A program made the position numbers and the translations under genes. Below, in pieces: positions 1 to 5,066 of a stretch of DNA of 5,066 nt. Position 1 is the stretch's first letter. Each line of letters begins with the position of its first letter. Source of the stretch: Chloroflexota bacterium (GTDB taxonomy: Bacteria > Chloroflexota > Anaerolineae > B4-G1); assembly GCA_024232355.1 (NCBI GenBank), contig JAAEPW010001282.1, positions 1 through 5,066 on the forward strand. The letters are read 5' to 3'. The notes below the pieces were generated by a model, which saw only the letters and a program-made list of their open reading frames with translations, made no database searches and was not told where the DNA came from.

Positions 1-743
1 GCGTCGCAGATTCCATCGCCGTCTGTGTCTGGACAAATCTCGCAGGTTCCAGAGTTGCACACGGGCGTACCTGTTATCAATGTACATGGCTCAACCATGC
101 AACTCACTATCGTGCCTTCGCATACCGGATCGATTTCGTTTTCGTGAAGTGCAAGGCAATAGCATCCGTCGCAGTAGCTATTGTGCAGCCGGCAATCCGA
201 GTCGTTCTGACAGCTGCAATCGATGCCGTCGCAAGTATCGCAGCCGTCCGGAAGACCGTCGCCATCTCCATCATCGTTGTCATTGAAGCCTGGGCAGAGG
301 TCGGCGCAGTCTGGCGTACCGTCACCATCGGTATCTACGTCGGCCACGCCGCAACCGCAGATGCCGGGTTCCACTTTGCCGGCGTCGTCCGGGCAGTTGT
401 CGTCTGCGTCGCAGATTCCATCGCCGTCTGTGTCTGGACAAATCTCGCAGGTTCCAGAGTTGCACACAGGCGTACCTGTTATCAATGTACATGGCTCAAC
501 CATGCAACTCACTATCGTGCCTTCGCATACCGGATCGATTTCGTTTACGTGAAGTGCAAGGCAATAGCATCCGTCGCAGTAGCTATTGTACAGCCGGCAA
601 TCCGAGTCGTTCTGGCAGCTGCAATCGATGCCTTCGCAAGTATCGCAGCCATCCGGAAGACCGTCGCCGTCGTTATCGTCTGCATCGTCGAAGCCGGGGC
701 AAATGTCTTCTGTATCACAGACACCATCGGAGTCGCTATCCAC
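1..743 (-). repeat. Tandem 405-bp (135-residue) Cys/Asp-rich coding repeats: one full copy (339-743) and one partial copy (1-338)
   Basis: Positions 1-263 and 406-668 match with only six substitutions (at 63, 142, 185, 210, 228 and 246 of the left copy), three silent and three changing the residue. The neighbouring 264-338 versus 669-743 match at only about 56 percent, although the frame and the Asp-loop pattern are kept. Each unit encodes TSP3 loops, then a Cys-rich module (CSCQNDSDCRL, YCDGCYCLALH, VCEGTIVSCMVEPC, VCNSGTCEIC), then CPDDAGKVEPGICGCGVAD in the full copy. The array probably continues beyond the left edge. Confidence 0.92.
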
Positions 744-3419
744 GCATTGTACCGTGATTGTCAGATCCCCAATGGAGCCGGCCGTTGTTGGTTCGCATCG
801 CCATACAGGACTTCCGGTTTCACCATCGTTGATGGTCGTAGCGACCAGATTGGAGAGTGATAGTGTATAGACGCCAGACGTGGTTGGTGCTGTTAGTGTG
901 CCGGTGACCATCACCTCTTCGCTGTGAGCCAGGTCGGTGATGACAGAGCCGGTCGGCCCATCGCCGCCGGTGTAGTTGATCGTATTTTGGGCTCCGCCGA
1001 CTTGCACAAGATCGCCGCCAATCACTGTACCACCGAAGCCGTCCGGGTTGTTGTAACCTAGCGGAGCAGCGAAGTTAACGAACGAGCCTGAGGCCGCGTC
1101 GGCCTGTGTAAGGTCGCCGCCGTCAAAGGACAAGTCGAGCGCAAAACCGGCCAGGCCTTCGTTGTTGATGTCGTCGAGCTGACCTCGTACATCGTAGCTA
1201 ACCGTCATGCCCGGCGTCACCGTGACACTGTTGATGCCGCCGCTGGTCACCTGTACGTTGAGTGCGGCCGGGGTCAAATGGTCCTCGCTGCCGAGCGTGA
1301 TGTCCGGCGCGTTGCACATCCATGCCTGCAGGTTAAAATACTGACTCCGGCCGCCCTCGCCCCAACTATTAATCCACGTGTGGTTCTCAGCTCCCCAAAG
1401 CAAGTATTTTGTGCCGGCCCAGCCGTTGAACATCGCATCCGACTCGGGATAACCAAGCCACCAATTCCCAGCGCTGGTGCCATTGCCACCCGTCTCGAAG
1501 AGATCCAGTTTGTTCCCATCGGCCCAGTACCAACCGAAAGGAGGCGAGTCCATTTCAAAGTACAGACCGATCCAGCAACTTATGTCCCCAAGCGGAGAAG
1601 CCAGCGCGGTCATTTCGTCGATTAGTGCCTGCTGCTCGGTTAGCGTCAGGTTTATATCGATAGTGGCCAGGAGTGTACCGTAGTAGTCCAAACAAAAGTC
1701 GCTCGCATCATCCCAGCCCATGTTCGCGCCGGGTTCGCCAAGGAACTGGTCAACCAGAATGTAGTTGGGAATCCCATTGCCGATTGACTTGATTTCAGCC
1801 AGCGTATCTTGTCCGCTCACGGCGTCTTGCAGGCTCAGATAGTCATGTAGATCAACGTCATCATCGCCGCCAAAGTCAACTACATCACAGATTGGCCCGG
1901 CGCTCGTGCCGGGGCCTGCCTCACAGGCACAGAAGTCATTCGTATCGGAGCCGTCCACATCACCGTCGAGATCCAAATCGGCCGGCGAAGAGTAGTAGGG
2001 GCAACCGACGCCATCAACATAGGGATACCCCGGGATGGTGTCTGGACAATCATCACATGGGTCGGGAGTGCCGTCGCTATCGCTGTCCGGTCCTGCCGGA
2101 TCACAGTCGGGAACGCATTCGTCCAACCATCCGTTGTCGTCAGAGTCACCGTCATAATCATAGACAATGTTGAGTTGTTGAAAAGGGTTACCGCCGCTGC
2201 AGGAAGCCGTACCATTGCAGGAAGCGGCGTTGCGCAGAAGTTTAATCGCCATCCGCCTGGCGCCGTCAAGATCACGGGCGCTGTTCCAATCGGCGGCCGT
2301 GACGACGAGCACGTCCTCTGTGTCACAAGTTTGTGCGCCGTCAAAGAATTTCCCCAGCGACACGCCGTTGGCGATAAATTCAATCCACTCGTCAGGGGCG
2401 TCGAAATTCATGTCGGCAACGGACTGGAGGGAAAGGGTGACATCCGAAATAGCCCTCGGTGCAGCCATGATATTGGCCGGGTAATTGGGGTCGCAGCTAG
2501 TATAATTTCCCATGACTCGCATGTCTGAAAATGTGCCTTCAAGTTGGGTACAATCCCCGATGCCGTCCTCGTTACAGTCCTGGGTGTCATCAACTCCGTT
2601 GCACGTATCGCATTCGTTCGGGATGGTGTCACCGTCAGAGTCATTTGCGTCGTCATAGCCTTCACACAAGTCGCAAACGTCGACTACGCCATCGCCATCC
2701 TCGTCCCATAGGCAGGCGTCAATGGTGCCGGGCCTGCCGTCGCAGTCATCGGTTTCACACTCGTTCAGAAGGCCGTCGCCGTCGCAATCGTTTGTTGTCG
2801 GAATGACGGCCGTGAATTGGGTGGTTTCGCCCCAACCGTTTAGGTCTGGGCCAACAGTTGGGCATGACCCAGGTCCATACAGTTTGTAATGTACGCTCAC
2901 GGTCAGGTCGCCGCGACCGGCCGCGCGTTCGTCGTTCCAGACGCTGATGGGGACCACCGCTGTTTCCGTTTGCACAACGCAATTGAACTCCCCCCGCTCC
3001 ATCCCTGGCTGGAACAGACGATCGACAAATGTCGACCCCACGTACACATCCGCCCAACCATCCATGGTATGAAGCTTGTTATTCGCTGTAATCGAGAGAT
3101 TGACGGCGTTTACCGCAATCTCCGCGTTGCCGAAAGTGTGCTCACTATATCTTGGGTTCCTCCAGTGTAAATCGACAAGCGATTGCCGTGTCACTTCAAC
3201 CGTCAGCTGCTGATCGTCCTGAGTGCCGTCCCCGTTGCAGTCGTCCGCGAGCACATTGGTCGCGCCGACCAATCCCTGCAGGAGTACAGCGACCATGAGG
3301 GCCGAAGTGCATCGCCGTGCAAAGCGACTTGGTCTCCTCAGATCGAAAAAGTTCGAGAACAGAGGCGTTGAACCTCCGTTAGCTCGTGTTCTGCAAATGT
3401 TGTTGATATTAGTATTCAT
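1..3419 (-). CDS. Large secreted multi-domain protein: TSP3 repeats, dockerin-like pair, C-type lectin-like and cohesin-like domains, Cys-rich tandem repeats (3' end off window)
   Basis: One frame stays open from 3419 to the left edge (1139 codons, no stop seen). An in-frame TGA lies just upstream of the start. Approximate residues: 1-58 long signal peptide (RR-P-S-R-F-A-RR, then a hydrophobic core ending in VLA before DDC); 70-186 beta-rich domain; 210-292 TSP3-like repeats (DCDGDG, DEDGDGVVD); 294-423 second beta-rich domain with NGVSLGKFF; 421-460 short TSP3 block (DSDSDGTPDPCDDCP); 481-536 two dockerin-like calcium loops; 557-706 C-type lectin-like domain; 709-891 cohesin-like beta-sandwich; 893 onward 135-residue Cys-rich repeats. 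No enzymatic motif is visible. The family types point to a calcium-stabilised extracellular or surface protein, perhaps adhesive or glycan-binding, which is inference. The C-terminal anchor, if any, is outside the window. Certainty is high that it is a real gene and low on its function. Confidence 0.93.
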   Translation of the reverse strand, partial: MNTNINNICRTRANGGSTPLFSNFFDLRRPSRFARRCTSALMVAVLLQGLVGATNVLADDCNGDGTQDDQQLTVEVTRQSLVDLHWRNPRYSEHTFGNAEIAVNAVNLSITANNKLHTMDGWADVYVGSTFVDRLFQPGMERGEFNCVVQTETAVVPISVWNDERAAGRGDLTVSVHYKLYGPGSCPTVGPDLNGWGETTQFTAVIPTTNDCDGDGLLNECETDDCDGRPGTIDACLWDEDGDGVVDVCDLCEGYDDANDSDGDTIPNECDTCNGVDDTQDCNEDGIGDCTQLEGTFSDMRVMGNYTSCDPNYPANIMAAPRAISDVTLSLQSVADMNFDAPDEWIEFIANGVSLGKFFDGAQTCDTEDVLVVTAADWNSARDLDGARRMAIKLLRNAASCNGTASCSGGNPFQQLNIVYDYDGDSDDNGWLDECVPDCDPAGPDSDSDGTPDPCDDCPDTIPGYPYVDGVGCPYYSSPADLDLDGDVDGSDTNDFCACEAGPGTSAGPICDVVDFGGDDDVDLHDYLSLQDAVSGQDTLAEIKSIGNGIPNYILVDQFLGEPGANMGWDDASDFCLDYYGTLLATIDINLTLTEQQALIDEMTALASPLGDISCWIGLYFEMDSPPFGWYWADGNKLDLFETGGNGTSAGNWWLGYPESDAMFNGWAGTKYLLWGAENHTWINSWGEGGRSQYFNLQAWMCNAPDITLGSEDHLTPAALNVQVTSGGINSVTVTPGMTVSYDVRGQLDDINNEGLAGFALDLSFDGGDLTQADAASGSFVNFAAPLGYNNPDGFGGTVIGGDLVQVGGAQNTINYTGGDGPTGSVITDLAHSEEVMVTGTLTAPTTSGVYTLSLSNLVATTINDGETGSPVWRCEPTTAGSIGDLTITVQCVDSDSDGVCDTEDICPGFDDADDNDGDGLPDGCDTCEGIDCSCQNDSDCRLYNSYCDGCYCLALHVNEIDPVCEGTIVSCMVEPCTLITGTPVCNSGTCEICPDTDGDGICDADDNCPDDAGKVEPGICGCGVADVDTDGDGTPDCADLCPGFNDNDDGDGDGLPDGCDTCDGIDCSCQNDSDCRLHNSYCDGCYCLALHENEIDPVCEGTIVSCMVEPCTLITGTPVCNSGTCEICPDTDGDGICD
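747..1295 (-). other. Cohesin-like beta-sandwich domain (residues ~709-891)
   Basis: VTPGMTVSYDVRG, then LAGFALDLSFDGGDL, and later VMVTGTLTAPTTSGVYTLSLSNL follow the layout of cohesin-type and related beta-sandwich domains: a 'V.PG..V...V' opening, a 'G.......L.FD' strand and a closing 'GTLTAP...G.YTL'. The domain has almost no cysteine until C892. It sits between the lectin-like domain and the Cys-rich repeats. It could equally be a cohesin-related module that does not bind a dockerin. The call rests on pattern, not on a profile search. Confidence 0.5.
1302..1751 (-). other. C-type lectin-like domain (residues ~557-706)
   Basis: The domain opens with G-W-D-D-A-S-D-F-C576 followed by YYGTLLATI, matching the usual first helix and 'GG-LA-I' strand of C-type lectin-like domains. 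The core WIGL motif is present at 616-619, then GWYWADG (629-635), NWWLGYPES (652-660), HTWINSWG (680-687) and a final FNLQAWMC702. C576 and C702 would form the conserved outer disulfide. The calcium/sugar motifs EPN/QPD and WND appear as YPE and WIN, so classical calcium-dependent sugar binding is doubtful. The inner C2-C3 cysteine pair is absent; C615 has no obvious partner. Confidence 0.75.
1812..1979 (-). other. Dockerin-like pair of EF-hand calcium loops (residues 481-536)
   Basis: The first loop reads D481-x-D483-x-D485-G-D487-V-D489-x-x-D492, matching the twelve-residue calcium loop of type I dockerins (ligands at 1, 3, 5, 9 and 12). The second is D515-F-G517-G-D519-D-D521-V-D523-L-H-D526, with Gly in place of Asp at loop position 3. 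It is followed by YLSLQDAVSG, a dockerin-like helix. The linker contains CAC and a third Cys near P509. Similar DxDGDVD pairs are common in secreted proteins of Planctomycetota. True cohesin recognition cannot be judged from this. Confidence 0.7.
2151..2540 (-). other. Second beta-rich domain (residues ~294-423)
   Basis: Between two TSP3 blocks lies a segment with beta-like stretches, including ISDVTLSLQSV, EWIEFIANGVSLGKFFDG and EDVLVVTAADWN. It ends in QQLNIVYDYDG, which runs into the next TSP3 loop. The motif NGVSLGKFF with a following DC-type loop suggests a small beta-sandwich repeated in this protein class. The assignment is by pattern only. Confidence 0.45.
2544..2792 (-). other. TSP3-like calcium-binding repeat block (residues ~210-292)
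   Basis: This run of Asp/Gly-rich loops with paired cysteines has motifs such as NDCDGDGLLNEC, DEDGDGVVDVCDLC, DSDGDTIPNECDTC and DCNEDGIGDC. The spacing D-x-D-G-D/x-x-x-D-x-C is that of bacterial thrombospondin type 3 repeats, which bind calcium and form stiff extended stalks. Here they link the two beta-rich domains. Confidence 0.8.
2862..3212 (-). other. N-terminal beta-rich domain (residues ~70-186)
   Basis: Directly after the mature N-terminus comes a stretch with alternating hydrophobic residues, such as LTVEV, ADVYVGSTFVDRLF and GDLTVSVHYKLYG. It has few cysteines and contrasts with the Asp/Cys-rich blocks that follow. This looks like a beta-sandwich or jelly-roll domain. I do not recognise a named family. 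Confidence 0.45.
3246..3419 (-). other. Signal peptide with extended N-region (residues 1-58 of the large protein)
   Basis: The first 41 residues are polar and basic and include L-R-R-P-S-R-F-A-R-R. A hydrophobic stretch follows (residues 40-58, ALMVAVLLQGLVGATNVLA) and ends in a V-L-A signal peptidase I-like site before D59-D60-C61. An internal ATG at 3296 (M42) would leave only the hydrophobic core with no positive charge, so the longer form is preferred. The arginine pairs do not fit the Tat consensus S/T-RR-x-F-L-K, so Sec export with a long N-region is the simpler reading. Confidence 0.7.
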
Positions 3420-3435
3420 GTGTAACAAGTTGTTT

Positions 3436-3441
3436 TCCTTT
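3436..3441 (-). promoter_or_regulatory. Candidate ribosome binding site AAAGGA of the large secreted protein
   Basis: AAAGGA on the minus strand is the only purine-rich Shine-Dalgarno-like stretch before the start. It lies 16 bases from the ATG at 3419, which is long. An in-frame TTG at 3428-3426 lies 7 bases away, a normal spacing. Translation may therefore begin at that TTG and add three residues. The ATG is kept as the annotated start because it is the stronger codon. Confidence 0.4.
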
Positions 3442-3446
3442 CAAAC

Positions 3447-3480
3447 GGCAAGGGGTGCCGGTTCTTGACCGGTTTTTGCC
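3447..3480. promoter_or_regulatory. Hairpin in the probable 5' leader of the large secreted protein
   Basis: CCGGT (3458-3462) and ACCGG (3468-3472) pair around a 5-base loop. Outer arms GGCAA (3447-3451) and TTGCC (3476-3480) can extend the stem across an unequal internal loop. It lies 28-61 bases upstream of the ATG at 3419. Read on the plus strand the inner stem is followed by TTTTT and resembles a Rho-independent terminator, but no plus-strand gene precedes it. It may instead be a leader structure that affects translation or mRNA stability. Confidence 0.35.
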
Positions 3481-3636
3481 ATATCATTGTGTTTGTAATT
3501 TTGCAAGCGCAAACATCTGTCAGTATTGGATTTAAGTCCGAGTCTTCATGCCGGCGACAGTCGTTGAATCCCGGTTGGCCCGCACCGAGCCCACGGAGGT
3601 AAACCCCGCATCTACATTGATCATGTATCATCAAAT

Positions 3637-3693
3637 AAGTTAGCGCTTATGGGATAAATCCCACCCCTACAAAAACGGACACGAAACTAACTT
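3637..3693. repeat. Nested inverted repeats (AAGTTAG...CTAACTT enclosing GGGAT-AA-ATCCC)
   Basis: A perfect 7-base inverted repeat, AAGTTAG at 3637-3643 and CTAACTT at 3687-3693, encloses GGGATAAATCCC (3651-3662), itself a 5-bp dyad. ATAAG (3635-3639) and CTTAT (3646-3650) form an overlapping alternative stem. The arms point the opposite way from the CTAAC...GTTAG order of an integron attC site. A structured transcript or operator is possible; nothing identifies which. Confidence 0.35.
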
Positions 3694-3728
3694 TTACAAC
3701 ACCCTCATAAACCCCGCGGTGAGAAATG

Positions 3729-3759
3729 CGGCCTGCGGCCGGAAGCGGCTGGGCCGCTT
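3729..3759 (-). terminator. Two adjacent GC-rich hairpins, possible terminator of the beta-helix lipoprotein gene
   Basis: AAGCGGC (3743-3749) and GCCGCTT (3753-3759) form a perfect 7-bp stem with a 3-base loop. Immediately beside it CGGCC (3729-3733) and GGCCG (3737-3741) form a second 5-bp stem. They lie 70-100 bases downstream of the TAG stop at 3829-3831. Reading leftward the stems are followed only by CATTTCTC, so a classical U-tract is lacking. They may act as a weak or Rho-assisted terminator, or be a REP-like element. Confidence 0.35.
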
Positions 3760-3828
3760 ATGTACGGCTTTTAGATGGTGCGTGGAGGAGATTTCCCCAA
3801 TTGTTGGATGACTCCCAAAAGCTGACAC

Positions 3829-5064
3829 CTACTCGATGATCGAATCATCATCCACTATCATGGTCGTGTCATCGTGCCCGGAGATACCTGGGAGGATTTC
3901 CCAGGGATGGTTAGAGTGGTTGATGTTGTTATGGATGACCGAGTCTTCGATTTGAATGGTGCCGTCGTGGTTGTTACTGACAAAGAAAATGGCAGAGCCG
4001 TAGGAGTTTACTTCATTGTGCTCAAGGCGAGTGCCGCACAGGGAGAGTGTCATTGTGTTCCCGTCATTGTAGATGGCGCCACCGCTGCCCCCGCCAGGTG
4101 TGTTTTCTTCAGCGGGATTGCCCCCGTTGCCTATGGCTTTATTGTGTGTAAAGAGGCTGTTGATGATTGTCCACGAGACGCCGATGCTGCTGATACCGCC
4201 TCCGTTGGAGCAAACATTACCCAAATCGTCCCGACCGCCGAACGTGCTGTTGACCACATAAACCGGTAGTCCGTTGTATTGGCTAAAAACTCGGATGCCC
4301 GCACCACCCACATCCGGGCCGGTATCGGCGCAGACGTTATTGAAGAATCGGCTGTTGATCACTTTAAACCGACCTCCCCGGACCCAGATGGCGCCACCGC
4401 CGTCATACTCATCCTCTCCTTTTGAGTTGGCATTGACAAAGGTGAGGTTTTGTACTGTCAACTGGGGATGATCCTGGTTTTGGCATTCCGGGGTAGTCCA
4501 TACCTGGTTCTCGTCGCAGGTATTCATGTAGAGAATGCGCCGCAGGTTGGCGCCGCTCAAAGTTACTTTATTGCCTCCGTCGATGACAATTTTCGGTCCT
4601 GTGTTGTTGAAGATTTTTGCAGTCTCCGAAAGGACTATAGTCACCGGGGCCGTTCCGCAGTTGAAGGTGATGAGGCCGCCCTTTGCGATGGTCTCCACCA
4701 CGGCTTGGCTGGTGCAGCTCTGCGCGGTGCCGTCACCTATGACGTGATCGGGTTTAGATGTGTCTTCTTCCATGGCTTCGGCTGAAACCGGACATTTCCC
4801 TTCCGTATTACCTGCTGGAGGCAAATCAGTATCAGTATCTGAATCCACCTCAGTATCTGAATCCACATCAGAGTCTGTATCAATATCGGAATCCGCGTCT
4901 GCATCGGTATCCGCGTCTGCATCGGAATCCGCGTCTGCATCGGAATCCGCATCGGTATCTGCGTCACTAGAACCATCGAGTCCAGCATCCAACATGGCAT
5001 CATCGCTGTCGCCACATCCGAGACCCAATCCCCAAGACAGTCCCAACATTCCAATCACAATCAA
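3829..5064 (-). CDS. Outer-membrane lipoprotein with Asp-repeat linker and right-handed parallel beta-helix domain (5' end probably off window)
   Basis: The frame ends at TAG (3829-3831) and stays open to the right edge. The first start codon inside the window is TTG at 5064, giving 411 residues. Its N-terminus is a hydrophobic stretch ending in GLGLGC17, a lipobox-like site, so a lipidated protein is likely. There is no Arg or Lys before the hydrophobic core, which suggests the real start lies a few codons beyond the window. Residues 34-80 are an Asp-x repeat linker (DADSDADAD type). From about 105 a beta-helix begins (VIGDGT, ITFNCG, IVIDGG). Rungs recur as [20 protein letters not shown] (224-241, preceded by GG), VVNSTF (270-275), GGGI...TIINSLF (288-305), [13 protein letters not shown] (328-340) and IEDSVIHNN (372-380). 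Such folds occur in polysaccharide lyases and in surface adhesins. No lyase catalytic set is evident, so the activity is unknown. Confidence 0.9.
   Translation of the reverse strand: MIVIGMLGLSWGLGLGCGDSDDAMLDAGLDGSSDADTDADSDADADSDADADTDADADSDIDTDSDVDSDTEVDSDTDTDLPPAGNTEGKCPVSAEAMEEDTSKPDHVIGDGTAQSCTSQAVVETIAKGGLITFNCGTAPVTIVLSETAKIFNNTGPKIVIDGGNKVTLSGANLRRILYMNTCDENQVWTTPECQNQDHPQLTVQNLTFVNANSKGEDEYDGGGAIWVRGGRFKVINSRFFNNVCADTGPDVGGAGIRVFSQYNGLPVYVVNSTFGGRDDLGNVCSNGGGISSIGVSWTIINSLFTHNKAIGNGGNPAEENTPGGGSGGAIYNDGNTMTLSLCGTRLEHNEVNSYGSAIFFVSNNHDGTIQIEDSVIHNNINHSNHPWEILPGISGHDDTTMIVDDDSIIE
4825..4965 (-). repeat. Asp-x repeat linker coding region with 18-bp tandem units (4888-4941)
   Basis: Residues 34-80 of the lipoprotein alternate Asp with Ala, Ser, Thr, Ile or Val. 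At DNA level three 18-bp units (4888-4905, 4906-4923, 4924-4941) differ only by A or T at the third base, and a shortened unit follows at 4942-4953. Each unit encodes a DADADS or DADADT hexapeptide. The linker should be highly acidic and extended, holding the beta-helix away from the membrane. Low-complexity repeats of this kind can change length by slippage or recombination, always in steps of six residues. Confidence 0.88.
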
Positions 5065-5066
5065 TA

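Larger units (their letters stand above)
3420..3828. other. Intergenic region rich in short inverted repeats, no gene seen
   Basis: No open frame here has a convincing start, ribosome site and protein-like composition on either strand. The base composition is more AT-rich than the flanking genes near 3420-3520 and 3600-3710. It holds several small inverted repeats (listed separately), a 10-base direct repeat TAAACCCCGC at 3600-3609 and 3708-3717, and an imperfect 18-base palindrome at 3617-3634 with TTGAT/ATCAA arms. The left gene's promoter should lie here, but I found no pair of -35 and -10 boxes with acceptable spacing. Confidence 0.7.

Noticed and set aside
1..668. CRISPR-like or non-coding repeat array
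   Set aside because: The repeats are 405 bp, in frame, and mostly differ by substitutions within a coding sequence, so they are protein repeats.
144..860. A 238-codon plus-strand open frame over the Cys-rich repeats
   Set aside because: It lies antisense to the minus-strand frame and its Val/Ala/Ile-rich product repeats exactly where the 405-bp repeats do. It is the mirror of GAC- and TGC-rich coding; there is no ribosome site or recognisable domain.
1880..2383. A 167-codon minus-strand open frame in another phase, with plus-strand frames overlapping it
   Set aside because: The large protein's frame is open through the whole region and encodes clear TSP3 and dockerin-like motifs, so the other phases are shadows.
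3246..3350. Twin-arginine signal for the large protein
   Set aside because: The RR pairs are present but the S/T-RR-x-F-L-K pattern is not met, so a Sec signal with a long basic N-region is simpler.
3481..3512. Promoter built from TTGCAA or TTGCGC and TGATAT on the minus strand
   Set aside because: The spacers are 14 and 20 bases, outside the usual 16-18, and TGATAT is a poor -10 box.
3416..3634. A 72-codon minus-strand open frame across the intergenic region
   Set aside because: It overlaps the start of the large gene in another phase, contains the inverted-repeat region, has no good ribosome site, and shows no protein-like pattern.
3637..3693. Integron attC site suggested by GTTAG and CTAAC arms
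   Set aside because: The arms are in the wrong order for attC, which reads CTAAC-type first and GTTAG-type last, and no integrase or cassette array is visible.
4450..4785. Plus-strand open frames opposite the lipoprotein gene, including 3874-4269
   Set aside because: They are antisense to a well-supported beta-helix frame and lack a ribosome site and any domain signal.

Overview
The window carries two genes, both on the minus strand and transcribed right to left, separated by about 410 bases. Both ORFs reach an edge of the window. I see no tRNA, rRNA, CRISPR array, integrase, transposase or metabolic gene. The organism looks like an uncultured, moderately high-GC Gram-negative bacterium that makes large secreted, calcium-binding, multi-domain proteins. 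The right-hand gene is a lipoprotein with an Asp-x repeat linker and a right-handed beta-helix, a type familiar from Myxococcota and other former Deltaproteobacteria. The left-hand gene carries DCNGDG-type thrombospondin type 3 (TSP3) repeats, a dockerin-like pair and a cohesin-like domain, a style I associate with Planctomycetota (Phycisphaerae) and also with myxobacteria. The phylum cannot be fixed from this window.

Positions 1-3419 (minus) hold one uninterrupted reading frame of at least 1139 codons whose C-terminus lies off the left edge. In order it encodes: a long signal peptide; a beta-rich domain; a TSP3-like Asp/Cys block; a second beta-rich domain; a short TSP3 block; a pair of dockerin-like calcium loops; a C-type lectin-like domain with a WIGL core; a cohesin-like beta-sandwich; and a tandem array of 135-residue Cys- and Asp-rich repeats. 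The last two repeats visible are almost identical over 263 bases.

Positions 3420-3828 are intergenic. The stretch is rich in short inverted repeats. They include two adjacent hairpins about 70-100 bases past the right-hand gene, a possible terminator for it, and a hairpin 28-61 bases before the start codon of the left-hand gene.

Positions 3829-5064 (minus) encode a probable outer-membrane lipoprotein of about 411 residues. It has a lipobox cysteine, a 47-residue DADSD-type linker and a beta-helix passenger. Its true start is probably just beyond the right edge.

Both products are predicted to be exported, and both use Asp-rich segments that could bind calcium. A role in surface adhesion or glycan binding is plausible for the left-hand protein, but this is inference from domain types; no function is shown by the sequence alone.
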